Source of the DNA: Nageia nagi
Lineage: Eukaryota > Pinophyta
Assembly: GCA_050084985.1 (NCBI GenBank)
Contig: JBITNC010000001.1
Coordinates: 110,298,001 to 110,362,000 of the forward strand
Direction: 5' to 3'
DNA: 64,000 nt
In this document: one piece after another, positions 48,820 to 60,930 of the stretch
Layout: each line of letters opens with the position of its first letter
Numbering within the stretch: the first letter of the stretch is position 1
Notes under the pieces: generated by a model
Databases searched by the model: none
What the model was told of the DNA's origin: nothing
What the model saw: the letters and a program-made list of their open reading frames with translations, nothing else
Made by a program: the position numbers and the translations under genes

Positions 48820-49060
48820 GAGCATTAGCACTCTATTTTTGAATCGGTTACCTATAGTCCTCTTTCATAGCTAGATTTTGTCAAACTAAAAAAAAAAAAT
48901 TAATGAATGCCCCTTGGCATAGAGTTTCAACTCCTAGATTGTTATATCTTTTCAAGCCTCTTGGTGTAGAGTTTTAGCTCTCATACTATCATAAAATACA
49001 CATCACAAATAATAATGTAAATAAACAAAAGTCATTTTTATATATCATAAAAAAGGTCAA
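48820..49060 (+). other. 3' untranslated region of the gag-only element
   Basis: AGGAGCATTAGCACTC and GGTTACCTATAGTCCTC parallel AGGAGTGCTTGCACTCC and GCCACCCATGGTCCTAT at 40700-40747. The motif GCCCCTTGGCATAGAGTTT and a second CCTCTTGGTGTAGAGTTTT parallel the 3' repeats at 40785-41070. The 3' LTR is not found; the sequence changes at about 49100. Confidence 0.7.
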
Positions 49061-49099
49061 TCATTTTACAAAATCTTAGCATGGCTAAGTAATCATCAT

Positions 49100-49423
49100 A
49101 TGCATAAAAGCTATATTATCCTAGAAGGACCTCCACCACCTATGCTAGAAATAGTAGCCTTATTAGAGCCACTACCCCCACACCTAGCCTTGTATTTTTT
49201 GGCCCTCACTTTTTCTTCCCTTGTTTGTCTCTTGACCTTATGCAATTGCTTGTAAAGGTCCTAAATCCATGCATTAGTTTTTTGTAGATCTTGGTATAGG
49301 GTGGTATAGTCTCCTTTATATCATAGCTATCCCTATAGAACTTTGATTTCAGCATGTTGGGCCATGTTTAGTTTAGGATTCTCATCATTTGCATACAAAT
49401 CACATATTAGTATTGCATGCATT

Positions 49424-49491
<68 letters not shown>

Positions 49492-49950
49492 ATAAAAATA
49501 ATAGATACCATAATCATCATATTCATCTTTGGACACATCCATGTCTCTCTGTGTGTTAGGCTCATATTCATCCTAGTCTAGGTTGGTCTCCTCATTATCA
49601 TCATGATCAACATCTAATGTCTTATCACATGTGTTGTCTATGTCATGCGAGCCCTTTCTTGATTGTGTGTACCCTGTACTCCATCCTATCAATGCCTCCT
49701 CTATGTCAAATGCATCTCCCTCATCCTTGGGTTGGTCTACCTCATGTATGCCTAGGTGGTGAGGAGCATGTCCTTGCCACCAATCCACGTAGTCCTCAGT
49801 ATGCTTAGGACCATCTATGTCTAGGTCATCCTCAAAGTTTGAGTCCTCATTGGGGGATGTCCACTTAGAATCCCAATCTGGTATTGGCTCATATTCCTTG
49901 TTGATTGGTATAGTGTAACCTCAAGTGTTTAGTCTAGTTGTGTTCTCCAC
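49100..49950 (-). pseudogene. Unrecognised acidic minus-strand ORF
   Basis: From about 49945 downward the minus strand reads GYTIPINKEYEPIPDWDSKW, then PNEDSNFEDDLDIDGPKHTED, YVDWWQGHAPHHLGIHEVDQ, DEGDAFDIEEALIGWSTGYT and DVDHDDNEETNLD. An AT run follows (49429-49489), then MAQHAEIKVL, YTTLYQDLQKTNAW, LYKQLHKVKRQTREEKVRAK and a Gly-Ser-rich end near 49110. The 71-codon part at 49573-49788 is fully open. The first half is strongly acidic and Trp-containing, the second basic and probably helical. I do not recognise it. It directly abuts the end of a Tat LTR on the same strand. Confidence 0.45.
49429..49489. repeat. AT microsatellite
   Basis: About 30 AT units inside the acidic minus-strand frame, where they would encode Tyr-Ile repeats. 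Confidence 0.95.
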
Positions 49951-51960
49951 TTCCTAAAATAATAGGTTCCTTAAAAGAATAAAAGGTGATGGGGGTGTGC
50001 TCATGTAAATCTTCTATTCAGTATTGGGGTTATAGGCTAACTCATATCTATATTTGATGTCAAAAGTAATAGGAAAGAAATAAAAGGTAAAGATTAATTG
50101 AAAAGAGATAAATAAATAAATAACTAAAATGGGAAATTTACAACCCAAGTATTGCAGTATAGGTGATAATCCATATCCAAGATCAAGAATAATAAACTAC
50201 CTCAAACTTGGGGTTTCCCAATCATAATGCATAGCCATAATTTGAAGTAAACCTTTCATACATAACATTCATAAAAGCAATAACAACCACTTTTGTTACA
50301 AGAGGGCAAAGTATTATCTATTTGTATTATCATGTGTGAATTGCTCTTATAGATCAAGAAAATTTGTTAGAATGTTTAACCTTTCTAACTTCTAAAACTT
50401 AACTATTTATACAACTTTTTTTCCTTTTTGGGTGGTTGAATCTCATTAACATACATTATTACTAGTATTAAATGAAATAGTTACAAAAATATTATTTACA
50501 TAATTGTTACAACTATGCTAAATTGTATAATATACAAATTTAAATCTATATTAGCTATTCAAATTTTTTTGAATCTTCTAGGGATTTGTAAATTTTGGTC
50601 AACCACATTTATAGAGCTACAATTATTTTGACATGTTATTGATTGCTCCTTTAGAACTGTATAGCTAACTGAGTTTAGCACTATTACTAATTAAAAGTGG
50701 TACTATGGTAAATTGAATAGTTGTTTGATTGCATGTTGATTGGTATAATTTGATTATCTATTTTATTAGCCTCCATCTACTTCTATGCAACCTTCATGAT
50801 GTATACTATGGATGTTAATAATCAAAGTAATGTTAGTTGGTAGATATTATGTTTGCTTAGATCGAGAAGAACTGCCATTGTTATGTGGAGATGAGTTGGT
50901 GTCAACACATCAATAGGGCCTTGGGGATAAAAAACTTAAGATGAAGTGGACCCAAGCATTATTTCTCATACATTACTCTTCTATTCCCTTGGTGGGCTCT
51001 ATGTTCTTCTTTTGAGCTTTGTTGATGATCTAGTTTTCTCCAAGACCTATTGATTTTTGTAAAAATGTATAACATCATCCTTAGAAATTGCTAGGCACTA
51101 TTTACATTCTAATTTCTCTTTTCTCAAAAAAGTGTGATGTCATCTCCTAGAATCCCTAGGCTCTATTGATAACTTTGTTTTCTCCAAGATCCACTAATTT
51201 TCATAAAAAAAGTGTGACATCATCTCTTGAAATCATCAAGCTTTACTAATAACTTTATTTTCTCTAGGACCTATTGATTTCCACAAAAAAGTGTGACATC
51301 ATCTCTTGAAATCATCAAGAACCATTTATGATCTTCAAGAATTTGTAGTGCCTACTATCTACTCTAAGACTTGCTTACTTTGATTGATAATTATGATGTC
51401 ATGTCTTGAAATCTTTGAGCTCTATTTGCATTTTTCAAAGGTTAAACTTTGCATATATATACAAGTCTTAGAGCTTCATGTTAATGATTCCTACAGACTC
51501 TAAGGTGATAATTATGATTCTAATCAATTTTGATACATGACTTCTTGGGTTCATTTGGAGAAGATGACATGATTTTTGGGTATTCTAGACTACTGATTAT
51601 TAAAGAGTAAAAGAATACATACTTAACACAAGTGTTTTGATAGAATCTATGGGTGACCTTGTTTACATGTTACTTGAGTATTGAAGAAAGACAAAATTTC
51701 TAAATGGATTTATTTATAAAATGGTCCTTGACACTCTAAAGCATAAGAAAGTGAAAAGGGGGAAAATTTTAAATAATACAAGACATGAGGACTCTAAAAG
51801 AATGGTGGTTTCTTAGGTACTCTTATACATATAGCTTCTGGGTATTGAGGCAAATGAAATAATTTTGAATAAATAATAGTAAGATTACCCAAATTTTGAG
51901 TATTATTTTAGAGTAATATAGTTAAGAACTATTAAAATGATATAAATTTTTAGTTATTTA
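49911..51960 (-). repeat. Minus-strand copy of the long Tat LTR
   Basis: It is the reverse complement counterpart of about 8880-10832, over most of its length. It lacks the first 160-240 bases of the plus-strand copy, including TGTAGACACCC. The region inside it (51050-51420) has several GTGATGTCATCTCTTGAAATC-like units that also occur, inverted, at 9470-9720. Confidence 0.75.
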
Positions 51961-52470
51961 GCTTTGAAGGTTTTGCTACCTTTGAAGTACTACTTTTGAT
52001 GGCTCTGAAAAACTACATGTCCTACATTTGAAGGAATGATTCTAGGGTAAGGATTATCTACTTTGTAGTCTTGTCTAATCACCCCTCCTATCCAAATTTC
52101 ATAAGGAAAGAGGCTATGATGATGGATTTTCTAATAAGTAACTTTCCAATAGTACTTGTTGGTGCACTACAATTTACAGATGATCAACATAACTTCCTAC
52201 CTAGTTTCCATTTATATCCTAAATAGTCTTTGATATACCTTTTGGTACATGGAGTTTGATTTTGTGTAGGGTTCTATTTGAGGCCTAGGTATTGGTGTAG
52301 ATTTTTTTGCACCTCACTTCACACATATCTTTATGGGCAAGTGTGCTTAGCCAAAAATGATAGATCCTCTTGGATATTTAAAAACCCCTAATACAAGGAT
52401 TCTAGCTTAGCCCTCTAAGAAATTTTTTTTCCTACAATAGAATGACCTTAGAAAGAGCTCTAATATTATA
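51961..52470 (-). other. Leader of a minus-strand chromovirus
   Basis: This is non-coding sequence downstream (minus strand) of the LTR at 52471-52880. Next to the LTR the minus strand reads TAATATTAGAGCTC at 52470-52455. This looks like a decayed TGGTATCAGAGC, the common plant PBS complementary to initiator tRNA-Met, with G-to-A and C-to-T changes. The leader is interrupted by the Tat LTR near 51960. No gag is seen. Confidence 0.5.
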
Positions 52471-52880
52471 TGTTATGATGCTAAAAATATGAAAAGGAAA
52501 TATTACAAAAATGTAAATGAATATCAATTTGAAATAGGAAAATGATACTAATCTAATGGAAATAATAGAGAATGTGTTGATAAATAGAACACAAAATAGC
52601 AATAATAAGTAGATAAGGATAGGATTTTAATAAATAGTAATAGAATCACAAGCCACTTTGAGTGGGATACCTCCTTACAACTCAAAAAGTGAAAATAATG
52701 TTGAAGATTCATTTCTCCATGCACTTCTACCTATTTATAATATACTAACCCTAACCCTAATAGTAATGCAAAATTGAGACCCACCCTTACAACAATAATA
52801 TTATGGTCTACAATATAGGTCAACAATGTAATTAAAATACTAATACTAACACTAAAATGTTAGGATATGGGATCCTAACA
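52471..52880 (-). repeat. Chromovirus LTR, minus strand
   Basis: Its minus strand starts TGTTAGGATCCCATATCC and ends CATAACA, 410 bp. It matches the LTR at 1546-1937 throughout, including the TTAGGGTTAGGGTTAG and TATAAATAG parts. Because a PBS-like site follows it, it is a 5' LTR or a solo LTR with adjoining leader. I see no flanking 5-bp duplication. Confidence 0.88.
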
Positions 52881-54890
52881 ATAAGATGATGAAAGAACAT
52901 ACAAGGCACAAAATGAGTACTAAAAAAATGCAAGGATATAAAATAGAACTCTATTTTCTTTATCAACATTCTCAACATGAGTCATCATGTGAGTTCAAGT
53001 ATAAGGTAGGTATATCCATCAAAGAGTATTTGAAAATGATCTATCATAAAATTTTATGGTTGTGAATGCCTTTTACCAACAATTTCCAGCATGAGCCTTT
53101 GTAGGAGCTTAAGAAGAAGTCATAGGAACCCATCAAAAGTATTTAAAAATGATGTATTAGTAGATGATGAAAAATATGAATAGTACATAAGTCTTGGGAA
53201 ATGTTTGACTATGCACTTGAAATAAGCATAGTTTCATGGTATCATATCCAATGTTTTGAAATAAAGCCACACTTTGAAAACCTTTGCTAGTTTTTGACCA
53301 ATGTATACCATCATGGTGATGGACATACAAAAAAGAGTAGTTGAAAATGGTTTATAATTAAGTGCTATGATTATGATAATACAAATCCTAGAGAGCATTT
53401 TCATAGGTTATAATGTTAGCAAGAAAAGCATAGAGATGAATTTTTTAAAAGAACCTTTTAAGTAAATGTAAAATTAGGCTCCATCATTTTCCAATACTCA
53501 TCTATTAAAGCACCAACAAAGGATTCATCGAAGGGGGGTATGGAATTCCATTTGAGAGTAGTTGAAAATAAATAAAATTTTCATAAATTATTGTGATTAC
53601 ACAAAATAAATTAGCAAAGTATGCAAAACATGGGAGAACATACTAGATCTAAGAGTTGTTAAGTAAAGCAAATGACAATTGAAGAATTGAAAGATTCTCA
53701 TTTCACATACATATAGGGGAAGGTTTTTTCATTTAATAAATTGCTCTCTATCATACCAAAAAATAAAGGTATTCAAATTTAACTTTTACCAAGTTTTGAA
53801 GTACATGATCCCCTTCAACAAGACAAGAGTACAAATAATTTACATGCCCCTTTTTCCAATAAACTAATATGATGTCTTTTCATCAACATTATTATTAAAG
53901 TTAATATTTACTCTCATAGAGATATATTATCAAACAATTATTTATTCAAGCACAACTAGCAATAATAAGAATACCTTATTCTAGCCAAAAAATATACTAA
54001 AATCAAAAGAGAAGCACTTGGATTAAAGCGAGTTTCTTTTCTCCATGTAACTCAAAACCCAAAATTGAGAATAGAAAGAATTAAAATGATAGTATATAAT
54101 TTTCCTAATGTTCCACTCCTTTATTTATATCTAAGGAGACTCAAATATACCCAAATGGATGTCTACTCAATTTTTAATAATTTTTGGTGATAGGTCTTAA
54201 TAAAGTTATTGATGATTGTAGTGTCAATAAATAATCTGAAACCTTTTTACTAACTAACAAAATAATGCCAATTAATGCCCCATACCTAACACAAGGAAAC
54301 AAAATAACTAGGGTTCTAATTTAATTATTTTCATAAACCATTAATACCTTGTAACATCCCAAAGTGACCTTAGTCCTTACTAACTTTTATTGTTTTAATT
54401 TGCACTTTATTTTACTAATAACTGTAAGTAGAAATTCAAATTCAAGAGAATATTCCTTGCCCTCATTTTTGAATTTAACTTTCAAAAATTCATAGCAAGA
54501 AGTTAATCATACATTTTACCTATGGTGGTTGCCTTGTCCTATAGGGTAAATTGTTAGTTCACATACACATCCACAAACATACATTCATCAATATTTTTGA
54601 ATAATTATTCTATCATGTAGCTATATGATCTACTATGGTCATTGAGGTTTATTAGTGAATCAATGCCCATAATTTCCTCACTCTTACCCTTTTGTTCCCA
54701 TCACCAATTCACCTTTGGTTCCTTGGGTATTCAATTGCTCCTTTCATCTCGCAGTAACCTGTTACCTGCATCAAAAATCTTGAAGCCAATATCAACTCAA
54801 TACAAATAATACATATTTCCACTTAATATTTATCATCACATAGCAATGGTTCAAATATGATTTTAATTATATCCTTGATAGTGCTTGAGG
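52881..54890. other. No recognised gene; degenerate dispersed repeats
   Basis: Four imperfect copies of AGTATTTGAAAATGATCTAT and its flanks occur near 53025, 53140, 53330 and 53555. TGTAACATCCCAAAGTG at 54353 resembles an LTR start, but I find no partner. No coding domain is seen. Confidence 0.4.
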
Positions 54891-54899
54891 TAAAATGTT

Positions 54900-55200
54900 A
54901 TCATTGTTGGGTCATTACAAATTTCTATAATGTGGCTACTCTAACTTTGGTTGATCCTTTGTAAGCACTTTGAAAAGTGTCCCATGCAACCTTAAAGAAT
55001 TTGAATTCTTCAATTTTAGGTAAGATAGTAACATCTATCCCACTTTATATAACAAATAAATATTTTAAAATTCTTCTTATGATTTTTAAAGATATCCTTT
55101 CTTTCATCTATTATAAGTACAACAAATGCTATAGCATTAGGTTGAACATATCTTTGAGAAATATGATTCCATAAATCCTATGATAAGAGAAAGGTCCTCA
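54900..55200 (-). pseudogene. Ty1/copia gag fragment
   Basis: The minus strand reads LPKIEEFKFFKVAWDTFQSA, then YKGSTKVRVATL and KF. This matches the UBN2-type gag of plant copia elements, where AWDxLxxxYxGxxKVKxxRLQTL is conserved. Only about 60 residues are recognisable. It lies about 300 bp downstream (minus strand) of the PBS-like sites at 55346-55399, the right order for a copia 5' end. Confidence 0.6.
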
Positions 55201-55334
55201 TACAGATGCTCTAGTATGCATAGTGTTCTTCACTAAATATAGGAATTTAAAACTACAAATAACTTCCACTCTTTGGATCCATTTTAACCCAATAGATTGT
55301 ATGGATATAATACCAATTAAATATTTTGGAGGTT

Positions 55335-55410
55335 CAAGGCTCCAAGCTCTAATACTAATTGAATATTTTGAAGGCTCAAGGCTCCAAGATCTAATATCAA
55401 TTATTCATTT
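55335..55410 (-). other. Two tandem PBS-like sites
   Basis: The minus strand reads TAGTATTAGAGC (55357-55346) and TGATATTAGATC (55399-55388). Both look like decayed TGGTATCAGAGC. They lie in a 42-bp tandem duplication sharing AAGGCTCCAAG, CTCTAATA and ATTTTG-like text. Confidence 0.5.
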
Positions 55411-55439
55411 GATATTATATAATTTCAAGAAATTTTAAA

Positions 55440-58400
55440 TAACTCAGATATGTACAAAATATGAATTTAAACTTATAAATAGATAGAGGATGAAAATACC
55501 TTTCCAATGATTACTTACATGCATGAAACAAACTTTTGGATCTCCCAAAAAATGAATTTGAAGTTTTTGTATGGAAAATAACTTTATTGAACCTCTAAAA
55601 ATAGTGTAAAATGAAAAGGCTATAGTTTTAAGAGTTTTTAGTCTATTAGCAGTTGCCAAAAATCTATAAAAAAAAATTATCTTAGCTTGAGTTTTTCTAG
55701 GTTTATGGCACTAAAATTCTACCATATTTTTGGAAAGTTGAAATTTCTAAGAAAATTAAAAATTAAAAAAAAATTTATTGGTTTTTAGGTCCAAATTTGG
55801 AGGGCTATAAAATTTTTAGATCTTAACAAAATAAATTAGTATGACCCGTCAAAATGATCAGCATGAAATTATCTATCTAATAGTAAAGTATGGCGAAATT
55901 GTAAGCTAAAAATAAGGCTTAAAAGTGATATCTAAGAAAAAGAATTACTAAGCACACTGACCAAGGCTACAAAAGAGCAAATTTGTATTTTGTAATAGGA
56001 GTGTGATACACCAATGAAATAAGTTATGTTATATATAATTGGAAATGTATTAAAAAAAATTCCAACTAAAAAATAATCCCACAAAATAAATATTTAGAAT
56101 GAAATTTCTAGCTACTAAAAGCAAACTGATCCAAAATAAGGGAGTTTGATAGATTCATAAAATATCTAAAACTATTGCTTAAAATGAGAAACAAACAAGT
56201 ACCCATATAGATAAAATAATACCAAATAGATAAATATAACCTTATATTAGAGATAAAATACTCCTATGAATATTTGCAAGTGTTTTCTCCTTTGAAAAGA
56301 GAAAACACACCACATAGCCACAAGGTATTGCAAAGCAAATATGAATGCTTTAAATTCTAGTCAAAAAATAGTAGCATAACATTATATCAAAAATACTCTA
56401 CAAAATGGGAAATAAAGTCCCTATTTATATAAGAGGAAATTGGAGTGTTAGAGACTCCATGATAACTAACATATTACAAATTTGATCAATGAAGTCAATA
56501 AAAAACATAAATAAGTGCCCATAATAAAGAAGTAAAAAATTAGGCCTATTGTATTCAAATGACAAGGTCTTTGAGAATTTAACACTCAATAACATTCTTG
56601 CAATGTAATAAAATTGGTAGGTATAATAGTAGGTAGATGGTGGGTATCCTTTGGAGGGAATCAGATTCACTAAAATAAAAAATCACCAAAAGGAATTCAA
56701 ACCATGAGACATTAAATTCCTTCACTAGTATGTCTCCCTTCTATAATATTTGTATTTTCATTATAAAAGTATATGGACTTCATGATTTGAATGATAGGTT
56801 GTTTTCTTAATTCTTCCAAATCCTCCAATGATTTAAGTACAAGTGCATCCTAAACATAGAATACATCAATTCACTAGATATGAAAATAACTTAAAAAATT
56901 TGACTACCAAAAAATAATACAAGTACACTTTTATGTTTATTTATCAAATGTGGCCTCCAATGAGCTTTTCTATTTTTATGGGAATCATACTTCATTATTT
57001 ATGCAATAACATTTTCCATCACTTCCATTGATAGGTCTACTTATAGAGTCACCTTCTTAGTAATCATTACAACCTTCACCAATAAATTTTGTTTAGAGTT
57101 ATAATTATTGTGATAGATATTTTTAAGATTATATTTTCTTTTGAAGTATTTTTCTTAGCTATATGTTGATGGTTTAAGGTTGTTATTGTAATACCCCTTT
57201 TAATATCTAGTATAGGTGGTAAACCTCCATGTTGGTCCCTCCTATGGTTATTAAAGGCTATAGATGACCAAATTGAGATATGTAGGTAAAGATGACATGG
57301 ATCAAGATCACAGTGGTATCTCAACTTGCCACTCCTCTAGCTAGTATGCAATTCATTATATATACCATGTGCATAATTAGTGTTATCCTATTATAAGTGA
57401 ATGATATCAAAATGTAATAAGTAAATTATTTACTTAGGTAATTCCAAAATTATTGCATAAAGAGATAAAGAAATCTATAGCAACCATTGCTAAGTTAAAT
57501 GTTGTCAGCATAAGCTAGAGTATCAATTGCAATAATTGGAGGTTTTTATCTTCTTCTAAATTTTTCAACCACATCATTCCATCAACATTGCATGTATAAT
57601 GTTTCATATCAAGAGTAATTCAATGCAACTTGTATCTATATTTACATCCTACAACACCCTTCAAGCCCTTCAGAGAAGGTTGAATTTTTTTTTATGTTTC
57701 AACTAAATGGTATGCTTGACAAAAAATATTATTATTTTTTTATTATTTTAATATATATATATATATATATGAGGTTGGAATTTTTTTATCCTTCGAAAAA
57801 AGTAACATAAACTTATATATTTTTTTATATTAATTTTATGCAATGTCTTGTCCTTATTTGGGCTGATGATTTTAGTATGATTATTATATGAACTTTAATA
57901 GCATTAATGAATTGTATAATGATAATAAATTAAAACAAGAAATGTGTTTTCATCTGTTAACTAAAAGTGAAGTCAATGGGAAGGGGTACTTCTATCATAT
58001 GAGCTTGTTTATTACTAGGATAAATCATAGTAGGATAAGTAGGTGACTTATTTTGATTATATTTATTGGGAACATGCATTTGGTCAAGAGTTTTAAGAGA
58101 ATTGGTACATTCCAATCAAACCAAAAATCCAATTTGTATGCAATATAAAATTTGCACATATCTATTGGTTCTAGCACATGTGAGGCAATTTCCATTCAAT
58201 ATTTGCATAGAAGATTTGAAGTGAATAGGAAAATTACCATTTTGAAACATAATAAGATCATATCTATAGTTAGGTTGGAATTAGAGAGATCATGAATAAT
58301 TTTTTAGGTTTTTAGATTACAACTCATCATGATTTTTATGTATCTCATTTATCTACAAACCTAATCAAAGTAATACTAGAAACAAGAAGAAAATCTCTAA

Positions 58401-58495
58401 TCAATGATGAAGTGGTGAAGGAATTTCAGGTGAGACCAATTTCTCACCTATAGGAGATTAGAGACATACCTGATATACACCCACTAGAGATCAAT
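55440..58495. other. AT-rich stretch with no recognised gene
   Basis: The lower part may be the minus-strand LTR of the copia element: a TATA-like TATATAAATAGGGAC reads on the minus strand near 56430. I could not fix its borders. An AT run lies at 57751-57770. No domain is seen on either strand. Confidence 0.35.
57751..57770. repeat. Short AT microsatellite
   Basis: Ten AT units. Confidence 0.9.
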
Positions 58496-58499
58496 TTAG

Positions 58500-59930
58500 T
58501 ACGCAGGTGTATAAAAATATAAAATTATATTATAAAAAATATAAATAATTTTAAATGGGATTCTAACACTGAGAAGATAATATGCCAAAAGGTACTCCCT
58601 AGACTTGATCTCATGTATTGGATAATCTAATCTTATTATCCAGTTGATAGGACTTTTAGAAAAATAAATGGTGATACATTATTCTCCTTACAAGTGAGAG
58701 ATTTCAAGAGGATATTTCACTAGAAGTTGTATCATGTGTCTATTAATCTATCAACTATTTTACAATAAAGTGATCATTATATAGTAAATGATTGATCATA
58801 TAATTCTTATTCTAACAAGGTAGGATTGTGTACATAGTATTTTTCATTCCCAAAGGCTTACCTTAAACCAAATTCTACTTCATGGATAATTATAATAAAA
58901 ATAATTTTAGGTATTGAGGATAAGCTTCTAGTTATAAACATATATTTTCTCTTATATAAATTAGTAGCATTAGATGAAGGAAAGAGATATTTTATTGGAG
59001 TACATGGATTTGTGATAAAATACATGAAGAGTTCATTGAATTAAAAAGGGAAATTGGAATGGATGATTTGATTTTTCCTAAGTTCTCATATTATTCCATC
59101 CTCATACATTACTTGTTAGGAAAATTACCAAAATAAACTTTATACATGTTGGGAGCTATACAAGTTGATTGTATTTAGGGTATGATCAAAAATATTTACC
59201 AAACCATGAGCTTTGTAGGTAGAAGAGATTTTTATACACATGTAGTGCCATAATTGCATTTTATTATAGAAGGAATACAAATTCCCTATATTAGAAAGGT
59301 TTTGGTTAATTTCATGCTAGGTATTGGGGATTATTTTATCACAAAAGGTTTTTCTTAAATAAGCGTTTATGGGTCAAAACTTCCACCTAAGGCTTTTGAA
59401 GTAGCATATCTTGTTTCTTTATTCATGTTGTAGGTAGTTAGATAATCTATTGAAGATGCTAAAATTATAATCATAAAGAAGTTTAAAAATATTCCATAGT
59501 TAAAGTCTCCTTGCAAGTTGGTATTTTATCTATTCAATTTTCTTCAATCATTGGTTAAATCTATTATTGACATGGATAAGTTTTGATTGGATGAGGTGAC
59601 CTAGAGTCCTTTTGATCCAATACCACTATTAGACATAATAATGATTTCTTTGAGTATAAATTAACTCAATATGTTAGAGAAGGAAGTGGATTAAATAAGG
59701 TATAGAAATGGTTCCAAGAAGAAGACAAAATTTATACAATAAAAGGAATAGCTAACATTTATTCTTCTTCATTAGGGATATGAAAAAATGAAATGTATGA
59801 ATGTATAGGAACATTTTCAAGTAATGAATTGGAGCTCTTATTTAGAAACATAGTTGGGCATTATGACATATATTGGTTAGATTATGAAGAAGCCTCATTT
59901 TTGGAAAGTGTGAATCCTTCCAACCAATGA
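58500..59930 (+). pseudogene. Unrecognised protein-like pseudogene
   Basis: A long protein-like frame is visible: KVLPRLDLMYWII, YYPVDRTFRKINGDTLFSLQ, VRDFKRIFH, FPKAYLKPNSTSW and YKLVALDEGKR in frame 2 to about 58989. After a one-base loss in a T run it continues in frame 1: STWICDKIHEEFIELKREIG, FSYYSILIHYLLGKLP, GRRDFYTHVV, RKVLVNFMLGIGDYFITKGF, KLPPKAFEVAYLVSLFML and FNFLQSLVKSIIDMDK. A second shift near 59655 leads to YVREGSGLN, KWFQEEDKIYTIKGIANIYS and a TGA at 59928-59930. About 450 residues are covered. Almost all in-frame stops are TAA or TAG. The composition is that of a folded globular protein. I do not recognise the family; a transposon-borne or retrogene origin is a guess. Confidence 0.55.
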
Positions 59931-60930
59931 TAATCTAGCTCTCAAATCAATTTTTTCTATAAATCAAGCTAGCTAGTATGTCATTGGTATCTATTTAAGA
60001 TTTTTGCTAATTTTTTTCAACCTTTTTAACTATATTTTTTTCATCATTTATAAAGCATCTATCATTTATTTTTCTTAAATATTCCAAAGACATAGGTTAT
60101 GATCTAGTCATCTTACATCTAGCTCTCAAGTAGTGTAGGCTAGCTAAGAGTATTTTTTCCAAGGCTTATCACAATATTTGGATAATCAATACAATTATAA
60201 TTAAAGAAGATATTGGACATTATATTAATTGTTTATGCAATGTGATGATATTTGGTTACAATGTTTTAAATGTCATTTCAATTATTAATGTTTGTTTAAC
60301 ACTTAAACTACCTTATTTGATAGAGAGAGAATGTAACATATAAATTTCATAATATTGGATAATACCAAAATAATAAATTTTGAATAAAAAGGACTAAACT
60401 TATAAAAAATTTTATTTTTTAATCATACCAATTATTTATCTTATCAAAATTCATCAATGGAATGATGGTTATGCTACACAATTAGAGCATAATCTCTTTG
60501 AAAATAATTTAATTGTATGAGTGATTATTATCAAATTATTACTAATATGAATTATTTTACATACATTAGTAATGGAGTGAGTAGGGTTTTTTTAATAAGA
60601 TATAATTAGATCTTAAGGATTTTAAAACTAACCATCAATAGCCTAAATCCAAGCACACAGGTTTGAAATGCATGATGCAGACTTAGCTTCATGGATAATA
60701 ATAATTGTATGATATTTAGACTCAGATGGAAGACTTGAATGTAAAAAAATCCAAGGAATTTCCTTAAGACTCATTCATTGAAAAAATGAATAAATAAATA
60801 TTGAGAATTGTAAAACCTACCTCATATTGAGATTTTCTACTTATCCTATGGCTCATTTCAACATCCATATTTGAGCATGCATAAAATAATATGAATGAGA
60901 AAGACCATCTTCTCAATTATTTATATGGTA
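59931..60930. other. AT-rich stretch with no recognised feature
   Basis: Nothing recognisable is seen on either strand. Confidence 0.4.

Noticed and set aside
54353-54370. TGTAACATCCCAAAGTG as an LTR start
   Set aside because: No matching end, partner LTR or polypurine tract was seen.
55440-56690. A complete copia LTR on the minus strand
   Set aside because: A TATA-like motif and PBS-like sites are present, but I found no second copy and no clear TG start, so borders cannot be set.
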